From positions 16,728 to 80,727 of the forward strand of contig JAZSEW010000055.1 of assembly GCA_045531895.1 (NCBI GenBank): a DNA stretch of 64,000 bases. Direction: 5' to 3'. This DNA is from SIG299 sp045531895. Its GTDB lineage: Bacteria > Bacillota > Clostridia > Lachnospirales > Lachnospiraceae. This document shows positions 1-7,679 of the stretch, one piece after another. Both the position numbers and the translations under genes were made by a program. Every line of letters starts with the position of its first letter. Position 1 is the first letter of the stretch. The notes under the pieces were generated by a model that did not search any database, was not told the origin of the DNA, and was given only the letters and a program-made list of their open reading frames with translations.

Positions 1-1260
1 GTATTTCATACTGCCAAGATACGTACGAATGCGGGATATTTCCTCTTTGTCACCCACTTCTGATAAAAATTCTACCGGAGTTATCTTCATATCTAACAAT
101 TCTTCATAGTTTTGTGGCATATAGGAAGCTTTGATGTCGTTGCGCTTCAATAGTTCTTTTGCAATCTGGCGAAGCAGAGTTGTTTTACCGCAGCCATTTC
201 GGCCAATAATACATACTTTTTCCGGTCCTTTGATGCGAAGAGCAATATTTTCTGCCAGCACACGCCCCTCTACCATAAGCTTTGGCAATGTATAATCCAG
301 GACTACCTTCCCCGCCGGCATACTCACCTTTTCACCAAATTTTACGAAAATGGCGTCCTCGGTTTCCGGAATCTCTGTCATGTTTTCATACTCTTTTTCA
401 AACCTGGCTTCATAAGCCTTGATACGATGCATGGACTTCTTTAAGAGCCTTCCTCCGGACGGATTCTGCCTGGTAATTACATTTTGGGCATGCTCTACCT
501 TTTGCTGAATCTGGAGGAACTTTTCCTGCTGTTTTTCGAACTCGGCCCGTTCCTTTCTTGCTACCTGCTCCTGGTGGGCAAGACCGGAAATACGCCGCTC
601 TGCATAATCCCGATACCCCGCCTTTTCCACAGTGTATTTGCACTCCTGCTTCCGCTTCAACTGCTCCAGATGTACAATTTTGTTTGCCGTATTTTCCAGC
701 AGAGTTTCATCGTGAGAAATGTAGAGCACCGGAAGCCCACATTCGTTAATAAACCTTTCCAGCCAGTGCAGGGAGTCGATGTCCAAATCGTTAGAAGGCT
801 CGTCTAACAGAAGCACATCCGGCCGTTTCAGTAGTAACCTTGCCAGCTGGAGTTTAATTTTCTCACCACCGGACAGTTCCCCCATTTTCTGTTCTGAATA
901 AAACAGGTCTACCGGGATTTTCAATCTTCTTCCTGCATCCGCCAGTTCCTGGGGTGTCAGTTCAAAGAACAAAGGCAACTGACACATAAACTCATATATA
1001 GTCTGTGCCTTCTCTTCGCTCGTGAGTTCCTGGGCAAGATACCCGATACAGCTGTTATTACGAATGATTTCACCGGAATATTCCACATAATCCTCAACTA
1101 AATCTTCGTTATAAATCAGCTTGAGCAACGTAGACTTTCCGTTACCCTCCTCGCCGATAATGGCACATTTGTCGCCATCGTTTAAAATTAAATTGAATTT
1201 ATCCAACAACACACGGTTGTCTTTTTTATGTGTAATGGTTAAATTTTTCACCTGTAACAT
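1..1260 (-). CDS. ABC-F family ATPase, ribosome-protection type (3' end outside window)
   Basis: A soluble protein with two ABC ATPase domains and no membrane segment, as in ABC-F proteins, which enter the ribosomal E site and can dislodge antibiotics. About 420 residues are visible. NBD1 has Walker A GEEGNGKS near residues 36-43, signature LSGGEK at 129-134 and Walker B LLLDEP at 150-155. A charged helical linker follows (about 195-330), then NBD2 Walker A GRNGCGKT at 353-360. The gene leaves the window before the second signature. I chose the ATG at 1260, 11 nt after AGGAG; an in-frame ATG at 1269 is only 2 nt from it. The attenuator-like leader upstream favours an antibiotic-responsive member. 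The drug class cannot be told. Confidence 0.9.
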   Translation of the reverse strand, partial: MLQVKNLTITHKKDNRVLLDKFNLILNDGDKCAIIGEEGNGKSTLLKLIYNEDLVEDYVEYSGEIIRNNSCIGYLAQELTSEEKAQTIYEFMCQLPLFFELTPQELADAGRRLKIPVDLFYSEQKMGELSGGEKIKLQLARLLLKRPDVLLLDEPSNDLDIDSLHWLERFINECGLPVLYISHDETLLENTANKIVHLEQLKRKQECKYTVEKAGYRDYAERRISGLAHQEQVARKERAEFEKQQEKFLQIQQKVEHAQNVITRQNPSGGRLLKKSMHRIKAYEARFEKEYENMTEIPETEDAIFVKFGEKVSMPAGKVVLDYTLPKLMVEGRVLAENIALRIKGPEKVCIIGRNGCGKTTLLRQIAKELLKRNDIKASYMPQNYEELLDMKITPVEFLSEVGDKEEISRIRTYLGSMKY

Positions 1261-1291
1261 ATAATTCATCACTCCTTTTCTGAGTCGTTTC

Positions 1292-1330
1292 TAAAAAAGA
1301 AAACGGAACCATCTGTTGCCAAATGATTCC
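1292..1330 (-). terminator. Intrinsic terminator in the leader of the ABC-F gene
   Basis: On the minus strand an 11-bp stem (GGAATCATTTG with CAGATGGTTCC, two G-T wobbles) closes a GCAA loop at 1305-1330. It is followed by GTTTTCTTTTTT, about 20 nt before the Shine-Dalgarno of the ABC-F gene. A terminator directly ahead of its own gene is the layout of a transcriptional attenuator. Confidence 0.8.
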
Positions 1331-1453
1331 GAACTATGTATCTAACCTCGTATATAGACAGGAACTGCGCGCATTGTTCCCACAGTACAACACTTATTTT
1401 TTTGCAAAACAAAAAGAGGTTATGAATGAGATACATAATCCACTTTTGGCAAC
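1315..1453 (-). promoter_or_regulatory. Candidate alternative leader fold (antiterminator) of the ABC-F gene
   Basis: GTTGCCAAA at 1445-1453 (minus strand) is perfectly complementary to TTTGGCAAC at 1315-1323, which is part of the terminator hairpin. Inside this pairing, 1429-1437 pairs with 1335-1343 (9 bp) and 1416-1421 with 1344-1349 (6 bp). The long fold would exclude the terminator. The first strand of the fold coincides with a short reading frame (1420-1455). Which state is the default cannot be decided from sequence. Confidence 0.6.
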
Positions 1454-1455
1454 AT
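1420..1455 (-). CDS. Putative 11-aa leader peptide of the ABC-F gene
   Basis: ATG to TAA encodes MLPKVDYVSHS. It lies exactly within the 5' strand of the alternative leader fold, so a translating or stalled ribosome would change the folding. This is the usual arrangement in antibiotic-induced attenuators of ABC-F genes. No convincing Shine-Dalgarno precedes the ATG, which is the main reason for doubt. Confidence 0.4.
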   Translation of the reverse strand: MLPKVDYVSHS

Positions 1456-1466
1456 GAATACTAATA

Positions 1467-1646
1467 TAACTATTCAGACATATTATGCGATGTATGCAGG
1501 CTGCAAGCACACTTGCAAGACTGCATATAGAGTATAATATGGCGATAGCACCACACCACTACATGAATAAAACACAAAGTTGCAAAGCAACGTCTGACAG
1601 CTTGCTGGCAGGTTTTATGAATGTAGATTGTGGGGCTGAATAGTTA
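1467..1646. repeat. 180-bp MITE-like element with 11-bp terminal inverted repeats
   Basis: The ends TAACTATTCAG (1467-1477) and CTGAATAGTTA (1636-1646) are perfect inverted repeats. Inside are a 15-nt imperfect inverted pair (1559-1573 with 1612-1626) and the hairpin GTTGCAAAGCAAC (1579-1591). No open frame of note is inside. It could be a non-autonomous mobile element, or a structured part of the ABC-F leader. No second copy was noticed in the window. Confidence 0.5.
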
Positions 1647-1785
1647 CAATCGAAACGTCATCTTTAAAGAATCACGCCGATTTTAAATCAAAATCTCATG
1701 TTTACAAAAGTCGATTATCTTCTCATCTTTTCACCTCTTTCACTAAAGTATTTTTACTATAACACCGAACATGCTATTTGTCAAA

Positions 1786-1839
1786 TATTACTTTTTATCC
1801 TAACACCTGCAATATTATTTTTTACGCCAACACCTGCAA
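1786..1839. repeat. Two adjacent 27-bp direct repeats at the 3' end of the AEC gene
   Basis: 1786-1812 and 1813-1839 match at 23 of 27 positions and abut exactly. The upper copy carries the last codons (LQVLA) and stop of the transporter; the lower copy repeats LQVLG and a stop out of use. It looks like an old tandem duplication. Confidence 0.7.
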
Positions 1840-2748
1840 CAACATTGCAAAAATCGTCAGTGTCACAATACTGCAAACCGTGGAAAGCACCACAGTTCCT
1901 GCTCCAATTGTTTCATCATGATTAAATTGTATTGCCAGTACAGAGGTAGTTGCCGCTGTTGGACAGGCCGCCTGAATTAAAATCACGCTGCCAACCATTC
2001 CGCCAACGCCAAACAGATAGAATAGTCCAAAGGTAATTGCCGGAATCACTACCAGCCTTACCACCACCGTAAACCAAACCCGACCATTTCCCAGAATCGA
2101 CTTAATTTCACTGCCGGCAATCATCACACCAATAATAATCATGGAAAGCGGTGTTGTCATGGAGCCCACCAGACTCAATGGCTCTTTTATCACCTCCGGC
2201 ACCGGAATTCTGCCAAGGTATAGCAACAGTCCAAGAATTACAGCATAGGTTACAGGATTTTTTCCCACGCTTTTTAACACCTGCTTAGGCTGCACTTCAC
2301 CACTCATCATGGCGTATCCGGCAGACCACACAATGACATTAAACATGGTGACAAATGCGCTAGCATACAGCATTCCCTCTGCTCCAAAGAGCGCCTGAAT
2401 CAGTGGAAAACCCATATACGCTGCATTAGAATAGCTACACGCAAAACGAATTACAGTCTTGTTTTGGGACTTCATTTTCACAGTAAGAAAAAAACTGATT
2501 GCCATGGCAAGTAAAATAGCCATGGTACTGAGTCCAAAAGCCAACAGTAAATTTGACAACACCTTTGGGTCAAATTCAGACATATAGGAATTTAAAACCA
2601 TAGCCGGCATAATAATGGTGACAAGCAGGTTGGAAAGAACCTTCTTTCCTTCTGCTGTTACAACGCCGGTTTTACCACAAATAAAACCAACCAAAATGAG
2701 TATAAATAAGATACTTACCTGTTCTAAGGTAACAAATGCTAAATCCAT
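1822..2748 (-). CDS. AEC family transporter (auxin-efflux-carrier-like permease)
   Basis: A 308-residue, very hydrophobic protein with about ten predicted membrane segments. It has the AEC layout of two five-helix halves, including the first-half motif NLLVTIIMPAMVLNSY and a second half with PLSMIIIGVMIAG and AACPTAATTSVLA. Family members export organic anions or auxin-like compounds; malate or malonate carriers (MdcF) are the best-known bacterial ones. The substrate here is unknown. The ATG at 2748 follows GGAGG by 6 nt. It lies 15 nt behind the ParB-like gene, so the two probably share a transcript. Confidence 0.88.
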   Translation of the reverse strand: MDLAFVTLEQVSILFILILVGFICGKTGVVTAEGKKVLSNLLVTIIMPAMVLNSYMSEFDPKVLSNLLLAFGLSTMAILLAMAISFFLTVKMKSQNKTVIRFACSYSNAAYMGFPLIQALFGAEGMLYASAFVTMFNVIVWSAGYAMMSGEVQPKQVLKSVGKNPVTYAVILGLLLYLGRIPVPEVIKEPLSLVGSMTTPLSMIIIGVMIAGSEIKSILGNGRVWFTVVVRLVVIPAITFGLFYLFGVGGMVGSVILIQAACPTAATTSVLAIQFNHDETIGAGTVVLSTVCSIVTLTIFAMLLQVLA

Positions 2749-2763
2749 GCGATGCCTCCGAAA

Positions 2764-3396
2764 TTAATTTTTACTGCTAAAATAATCGTCACAATATTTA
2801 TGCCACTTTTCCACATATTCTTCATGGGGCAATAATTTTAAATCCTGGGGTGACGTAATATTTCTTCTTTTTGCTTCTTCCACAAAATCGTAGATACAGT
2901 CATCCGTTTCTGCCAGAACCGCTTTTACACGCTCAAAGCCTTCCATCACAGCATAGTACAGTCTGGTATGACCATCCAGAGAAATATATCTATCCTGATA
3001 TCTGGAAACCTGAATGATAATATCCTCACCTTTTTCAATAAAAGTCGCAACAGCCGCTACTTTATCTTTATCTACATAAAACTGCGAAGGCTGTATTTTC
3101 TCTAATCGGATATCCAGTAGTTCTACCCGTGGGTATTCCTTCACTACTTTTCGTTCCCCATCATAGAAGGTTGTTATGTGGGGTGTAAAAAACATAAATT
3201 CCTCTATGAGCTCCGGGGAAATGGTACTGCCTTTTCCTCTGATAACAGCCTCGAAAGAAGAAATAATTTCTACTTCATAAGGTTCCCCTTCTACCAGAAA
3301 ACAACCGTGCTGATTTAATACTTTTTGTGAAAATCGATTATCATGATATGTATTAATTCTTTGGATATTCATTTTTTTCTTTACCTTTCGTTTCAA
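2764..3396 (-). CDS. ParB/sulfiredoxin-fold domain protein, function unknown
   Basis: A 210-residue soluble protein. The central stretch, with VDKDKVAAVATFIEKGED followed by SLDGHTRLYYAV, resembles the ParB-N/sulfiredoxin fold, in which a DGHHR-like motif binds nucleotide or phosphate. The flanks are unassigned. The TTG start at 3396 lies 6 nt after GGAGG; the in-frame ATG at 3372 has a weaker site. It is probably cotranscribed with the AEC transporter from the promoter at 3512-3539. A role in plasmid partition is unlikely, since there is no ParA nearby. Confidence 0.6.
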   Translation of the reverse strand: MKRKVKKKMNIQRINTYHDNRFSQKVLNQHGCFLVEGEPYEVEIISSFEAVIRGKGSTISPELIEEFMFFTPHITTFYDGERKVVKEYPRVELLDIRLEKIQPSQFYVDKDKVAAVATFIEKGEDIIIQVSRYQDRYISLDGHTRLYYAVMEGFERVKAVLAETDDCIYDFVEEAKRRNITSPQDLKLLPHEEYVEKWHKYCDDYFSSKN

Positions 3397-3511
3397 GCAT
3401 GTCCTCCGGAATAAATAATTCCTTTGGCAAATTGTCCCCTATAACCAACATTTGATATCTTTAAGACAGTATCAAGCTTTGTTGATTTTTACTGCGATTT
3501 TACCCTCATAT

Positions 3512-3539
3512 ATTTTAACACATTCTGTTTCTTTGTAAA
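3512..3539 (-). promoter_or_regulatory. Predicted sigma-A promoter for the ParB-like/AEC genes
   Basis: Minus-strand TTTACA (3534-3539), 16-bp spacer, TAAAAT (3512-3517), about 115 nt before the TTG start. Confidence 0.55.
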
Positions 3540-3575
3540 CTCTCAAAAAATTTTTCAAACTCTGTAAAAATCCTC

Positions 3576-3606
3576 TTGACTCTCACGTTACGTTATAGTT
3601 TATACT
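3576..3606 (+). promoter_or_regulatory. MerR-type promoter/operator with 19-bp spacer
   Basis: TTGACT (3576-3581) and TATACT (3601-3606) are separated by 19 bp, the overlong spacing characteristic of promoters that MerR proteins activate by untwisting DNA. A dyad, ACGTTACGT, lies in the spacer. It drives the adjacent merR gene, which implies autoregulation. Confidence 0.8.
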
Positions 3607-3666
3607 GTTTTCATCAGCTGATATAACATACTCTTGCAAACATTTCACCAAGGAGGTGACTTATCT

Positions 3667-4404
3667 TTGAAAACCGTACATGAAGTAAGCAAGCTTGCCG
3701 GAATCAGTGTCCGCACCCTGCACCACTACGATGCCATTGGACTCTTATCCCCTACAGAGACTACAGAGGCAGGATACCGTCTGTATGATGACGACGCTTT
3801 GGCGCGTTTACAATGTATTTTGCTGTTCAAGGAACTGGAATTTCCGTTAAAGGATATCAAGGCAATTTTAGACAGCCCAAATTTTGAACGTAACAAAGCA
3901 CTGGACCAGCAAATTGAATTACTGAAACTAAAAAAAGAACATTTAGAAAATCTGATTGACCTGGCAACAGGCGTTCGAATGATAGGAGTGAAAAAACTAA
4001 TGAATTTTGACGCATTTGATACAAAGAAGATTGATGAATACGCAAAGCAGGCAAAAGAAAGCTATGGCACCACGCCTGCCTATAAAGAATTTGAAGAAAA
4101 GAGCAAAGGACGTTCCAAAGAACAGGAAAAGCAACTAGGCATAGGTATGATGAATCTTTTTGCTGATTTGGGCAAATTGATTTCCCATGATGTCTCCGAG
4201 ACTATTGTCCAGGAGAAAGTCGCCGAACTCCAGTCCTACATCACAGAGCACTATTACACCTGTACTCCGGAAATCCTTCAGGGACTTGGTGAAATGTACG
4301 CCGGTGGCGGCAGCATGACTGACAATATCAATAATTACGCCGGAGCAGGCACCGCAGAATTTGCTGCAAAAGCAATCCGAATCTATTGCGCACGTTTACA
4401 GTAA
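3667..4404 (+). CDS. MerR family regulator with TipAS drug-binding domain
   Basis: The N-terminal MerR helix-turn-helix (about residues 1-70, with GISVRTLHHYDAIGLL) is followed by a dimerisation helix and, from about residue 120, a TipAS antibiotic-recognition domain. TipA-type proteins bind thiopeptides and other drugs and activate resistance promoters. I place the start at the TTG at 3667, 8 nt after GGAGGTG; the TTG at 3634 lacks a site. Its own promoter has the MerR 19-bp spacer. The only gene directly downstream is a decayed SOD-like gene. The targets are unknown and may include the multidrug-type genes in this window. Confidence 0.88.
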   Translation: MKTVHEVSKLAGISVRTLHHYDAIGLLSPTETTEAGYRLYDDDALARLQCILLFKELEFPLKDIKAILDSPNFERNKALDQQIELLKLKKEHLENLIDLATGVRMIGVKKLMNFDAFDTKKIDEYAKQAKESYGTTPAYKEFEEKSKGRSKEQEKQLGIGMMNLFADLGKLISHDVSETIVQEKVAELQSYITEHYYTCTPEILQGLGEMYAGGGSMTDNINNYAGAGTAEFAAKAIRIYCARLQ

Positions 4405-4448
4405 TTACTGCATATGGTAAGGATAACCCTATTTATTGAGGTATCCTT

Positions 4449-4849
4449 ATGCCAATTCGCACTCGCCTAAACTATTTCACTTCCCTGACAAATCTTCCTC
4501 CAAGAGCCATCACCATCCTTCGTGGAAGCAGTGCTTATCCGGGGATTCAGGGAGAAATCCGTTTTTACCAGACCGCCTATGGAACTTTGGTTGCCGCAGA
4601 ATTTTTCGGTCTGCCAACGGGTATCGTTATAATCCGTACACCTGTGCCCATCCTTACCACGCCGGAGATTTACCACCTATCTTTGGTGTAAACGGTTATG
4701 GTTTCTCTATGTTTTTGACGAACCGCTTTTCTGCCGGTGAAATCATTGGAAGAACCATAATTCTACACTCCATGCCGGACGATTTTACTTCCCAGCCTGC
4801 CGGAAATTCCGGAGCAAAAATTGCCTGCGGAACCATAGTAGCACAGTAA
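4449..4849 (+). pseudogene. Decayed Cu/Zn superoxide-dismutase-like gene
   Basis: Two frames together make a SodC/YojM-like protein. From the ATG at 4449 (GAGG 6 nt upstream) one frame runs to the EFFGLP region near 4615. The homology then continues in another frame (YNPYTCAHPYHAGDLPP, GYGFSMFLTNRF, GRTIILHSMPDDF, NSGAKIACG) to the stop at 4849. About 25-30 residues expected between the halves, including the metal-binding HIHEG stretch, are missing. So there is both a deletion and a frameshift, and the product cannot bind copper normally. Family assignment is from memory of the Firmicute SOD-like family. Confidence 0.75.
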
Positions 4850-4855
4850 CTTGAA

Positions 4856-4894
4856 AGGCACACAATTCCCAAAAGCTTTGTGTGCCTGTTTCTT
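4856..4894 (+). terminator. Rho-independent terminator after the SOD-like pseudogene
   Basis: The 10-bp stem AGGCACACAA / TTGTGTGCCT (4856-4865 with 4878-4887) is followed by GTTTCTT. Confidence 0.75.
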
Positions 4895-4911
4895 AAAATT
4901 CATTTTGTTAT

Positions 4912-5097
4912 TTATCTTTCTTCCATGACTTCGTAAGACATCATTTCATAGCGTAGTTTTGTTCCTTCGCCCACCTCCGGAAGAAGTGCTCTCGCTACAC
5001 ACTTTAAGTCCTCTTCCGGACTGTTTATATTCTTCAAGTAAGCATAGTCGCCATCCAAACGTTCTACTATGTACTGCTGTTCTGCAAAAATATCCAT
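4912..5097 (-). CDS. Small conserved protein, DUF3006-like
   Basis: A 61-residue protein with the pattern YIVERLDGDYAYL then ALLPEVGEGTKL, matching the short DUF3006-type beta proteins common in clostridia. There is no signal peptide or membrane segment. A GGGAGG site lies 8-10 nt before the ATG. The function is unknown. It lies after the coiled-coil gene on the same strand with a 67-nt gap. Confidence 0.65.
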   Translation of the reverse strand: MDIFAEQQYIVERLDGDYAYLKNINSPEEDLKCVARALLPEVGEGTKLRYEMMSYEVMEER

Positions 5098-5164
5098 GAC
5101 ACAAACCTCCCTTATAGCTTATAAAACATGCAAGCAATCATAAAAATCAAATCTCAACTTAACT

Positions 5165-6103
5165 TTATACAGACATCACTAATTTTTCCAGCTCTTCCTG
5201 CAATCTCTGTACCTTAGGTTCCAGCCCTTCCAGTTTCAATTCCAGCTTACCAATCACAGCCAGAATTTCACTCTTTGTATGTTTCACCTCAGAAATGGAT
5301 TCATCAATCTTATCCATCACCGTCCAGTCTGCAAACAACCCATCAAAGAAATAGTCTGCAAATTTCAGAAAATCTTCAATCTGTACCTGAATATCCGCAT
5401 GAACCTCTACGTCTGCCAGCTCCGTTTTCAACTTCCGAAGTTCCACCTGTAACTGATTGATTTTACTTTGGGCATCATCCAGATGGTCATGCTTCATCAT
5501 ATCGGTGAGGAAACCACCACCGCCAAAGGTATCCCAGGTTGCCCAGCCTTCCGCATCATCTAAACTGTCCAACACTTCATTTACCGTATTCAATGCCTGC
5601 TTTCCGGCAAAAATCGCTTCGTCAATCTCCTTTTTCTGGCACTCTGCCTGATATAACTTTGCCTCCACCTGCATGATTTGCTCCGCCGTACCGGTTCCAC
5701 TCACCCGCACCTCTTTGAGTTTTTCATCAAATGCAGCCTGATACACCACTTCACATCCCTGTAGCTTCTTTACCAGCTCTTCTCTCCGAAGAATCTCATT
5801 TTCCACAGAATTAAGCTCTTCTCTCGCAGTTTCATACTTTACTGCCGCCTTGTAAGTTTCTTCCTTTTCCTTCGTCAGCTTTTCCTCTTTTTTACCGACC
5901 ACGTTATAGAAAAAGGCAGCTAAACTTCCCCGCTCCAGGCGGTCCACATCCTTCTGTTCCTCCAGTTTTATTTTCTTCAGCTGTGTAACCTTGCCTGTTA
6001 AGTCACGTTTTTGTGCATACAAATCCAGCAATTCTGTTTCAGCACGTTTTTTCTGTACTACTTTGTCTTTTAATTGCCGTAAATCCTCGCTAAAATAAGC
6101 CAT
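5165..6103 (-). CDS. Coiled-coil protein of unknown function
   Basis: A 312-residue protein, highly charged (K, E, R) and predicted helical almost throughout. Coiled coils lie at about residues 5-160 and 215-310. A short glycine-rich, non-helical patch separates them (WATWDTFGGGGFLTDMMKHDH, about 190-215). There is no membrane segment, signal or enzymatic motif. The glycine-rich hinge between two coils suggests a hairpin-folding cytosolic scaffold (inference). Similar uncharacterised proteins occur in Lachnospiraceae. Confidence 0.65.
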   Translation of the reverse strand: MAYFSEDLRQLKDKVVQKKRAETELLDLYAQKRDLTGKVTQLKKIKLEEQKDVDRLERGSLAAFFYNVVGKKEEKLTKEKEETYKAAVKYETAREELNSVENEILRREELVKKLQGCEVVYQAAFDEKLKEVRVSGTGTAEQIMQVEAKLYQAECQKKEIDEAIFAGKQALNTVNEVLDSLDDAEGWATWDTFGGGGFLTDMMKHDHLDDAQSKINQLQVELRKLKTELADVEVHADIQVQIEDFLKFADYFFDGLFADWTVMDKIDESISEVKHTKSEILAVIGKLELKLEGLEPKVQRLQEELEKLVMSV

Positions 6104-6137
6104 AATATGCTCCTTCCCTTTTTCTTCTGAGTAAAAA

Positions 6138-6907
6138 TTACTGTATATACTTATTTATGTTACTCTGTTCCACTACTTGCTTTCCAAGCAATGTAATTGC
6201 CTGCTTTGGACACTGATTGACACACCGATAACACATCGTGCATTTGTTACTGCCCTGTGCCACTCCATTTTGCATGCTGATATTCTTCGTTGGGCATAAT
6301 CGCACACACTTACCACAGCCTATGCATTTCTTTCCATCTATTTTCAGTTTATTGGTATAGCTTCTTGTTTTATATCCAAAATATAAGCGTTGTCCAAATA
6401 AACCTGCCATCCGACATAAAAATCCTAGTCCTTCCTGTGTCGGATTGCCGTTTTTCAACTTTTTGGCACTATCCCTTATCCTTTTCCTCGCCAATTCCAC
6501 TAACTGCTTATTCTCTTCCAATGGACGCTTTAACACTTTTTCATCTGCAATACTGTCCGGCATTTTCAAATGCAAACCACCGATAATCTCCGCACCATGC
6601 TTTTTAATAAGCGTGCCAGAACCCCGGCACCATCGCCACTAAACAAACCCATGGTAGCAATGATAAACATCTTCTTTCCGCCCCATAATTCTGCATGTTG
6701 CTCAACAAAATCATATAAAAACTTAGGCAAATTACTATACTGCACCGGATAGCCAAAAACAACGATATCGTGCTGCCTTATCACCTCTGCAACCTGCTCT
6801 TCTATGGAATAAGCCTTTGCTCCCGGTTCATATTCCTGCAAAAAGGTCTCCACCGCATATTTTGAATTTCCTGTTCCGCTAAAATATAACCCAATACTAT
6901 GTTTCAA
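6138..6907 (-). pseudogene. EFR1-type flavodoxin/ferredoxin gene split by a one-base frameshift
   Basis: The first part, from the TTG at 6907, is a flavodoxin domain with the FMN-binding YFSGTGNSKYAVETF, a GYPVQYSNLP loop and MGLFSGDGAG. It stops early at 6566. The second frame continues the family without a gap (AEIIGGLHLKMPDS, then two ferredoxin motifs CIGCGKCVRLC and CTMCYRCVNQC) to 6138. Adding one A in the AAAAA run near 6608-6612 would restore a single protein of about 255 residues. Intact EFR1 proteins are thought to be electron carriers. A sequencing error in the homopolymer is a real alternative to a mutation. Confidence 0.8.
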
Positions 6908-6919
6908 TGTTTCTATTCC

Positions 6920-7447
6920 CTACTCTTCCTTATTGCGTAAATCCTCAGACATACTCTTCAAATATTTCTTTACCTGTCGCCTGTTCCTGAGTACAATCCA
7001 TTGAATTTGCGGATTCTCCTCCATGATACCATAATACCGTTTTCGATGTTTGGAATTGTATAAAAATGCCTCTTTATAAAACCCGGGAGAGATTCGCTCC
7101 GGACAGTTTGGTCCCATGTCGGGTCTGGTTTTTCCATAATACTTTATGGTTCTTGCAATCACACCAATCAGGCAGGCAACCGATGAAAAATCAAGGTAAA
7201 ATACGGTATCACAGTACTTTAAACGATGAGGCAGTGTCCGGTTCATGTTGCCGTCCAAAATCCATTTTGGTTTGACAAGCTCCTGCTCTAAGCGGACATC
7301 AAACACTTCCCTGCCAACACTTTCCCAGTTATCTTTCCAGTATAAGGAGTCCAGATGCACTAAGGGAAGACCTGTTTTTTCCGCCAATTCTTTGGCAAAG
7401 GTAGTTTTTCCGCTGCCGTTGCCACCGATGATTAGTATGCGTTCCAT
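6920..7447 (-). CDS. P-loop kinase, adenylate-kinase/DNA-topology-modulation-protein-like
   Basis: A 175-residue P-loop NTPase with Walker A GGNGSGKTTFAKELA at about residues 8-22 and a shikimate/adenylate-kinase-like substrate stretch (LVHLDSLYWKDNW). Then follow WILDGNM and an Arg-rich lid with the RNRRQVKKYL end. It matches the family often annotated as DNA topology modulation protein FlaR, whose true reaction is probably nucleotide or small-molecule phosphorylation. It sits 12 nt before the EFR1 gene and 6 nt after the small membrane protein gene, so cotranscription with neighbours is likely. Confidence 0.75.
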   Translation of the reverse strand: MERILIIGGNGSGKTTFAKELAEKTGLPLVHLDSLYWKDNWESVGREVFDVRLEQELVKPKWILDGNMNRTLPHRLKYCDTVFYLDFSSVACLIGVIARTIKYYGKTRPDMGPNCPERISPGFYKEAFLYNSKHRKRYYGIMEENPQIQWIVLRNRRQVKKYLKSMSEDLRNKEE

Positions 7448-7453
7448 CCTATA

Positions 7454-7666
7454 CTACTCCTCTTTCTGTTCGTTTGCTGCTAAATCCTCTGTCCCAGAAT
7501 TTTCTGCATAATGGTTTTCCCACCAGATTTCTTCTGCCGTTTTTCCTCCGGTAATATCCTTCCAAGCCTGCTTCATGCCATTCTTTACACCACTTTTAAT
7601 AACATAATATAAAGCAATTAACAGGACAATTGCAGTTCCTAAGCTGATACCTAATTCTTCTAACAT
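7454..7666 (-). CDS. Small single-pass membrane protein
   Basis: 70 residues with one N-terminal membrane helix (GTAIVLLIALYYVI, about residues 9-24) and a charged cytosolic tail with AEEIWWENHY. It has a GGGGGAT site 6-8 nt before the ATG at 7666. It lies 13 nt behind the XRE regulator gene, which also has two membrane helices, and 6 nt before the P-loop kinase. The function is unknown; it may be a partner of the membrane-bound regulator (inference). Confidence 0.6.
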   Translation of the reverse strand: MLEELGISLGTAIVLLIALYYVIKSGVKNGMKQAWKDITGGKTAEEIWWENHYAENSGTEDLAANEQKEE

Positions 7667-7679
7667 TATGATATCCCCC

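Noticed and set aside
4436..4849. A 137-codon frame that could be called a complete small protein
   Set aside because: Only its second half is homologous to the SOD-like family and its first half is out-of-frame translation of the same gene, so it is part of a pseudogene.
6600..6620. Programmed ribosomal frameshift in the EFR1 gene
   Set aside because: No canonical slippery heptamer in frame and no downstream pseudoknot noticed; a simple indel explains it.
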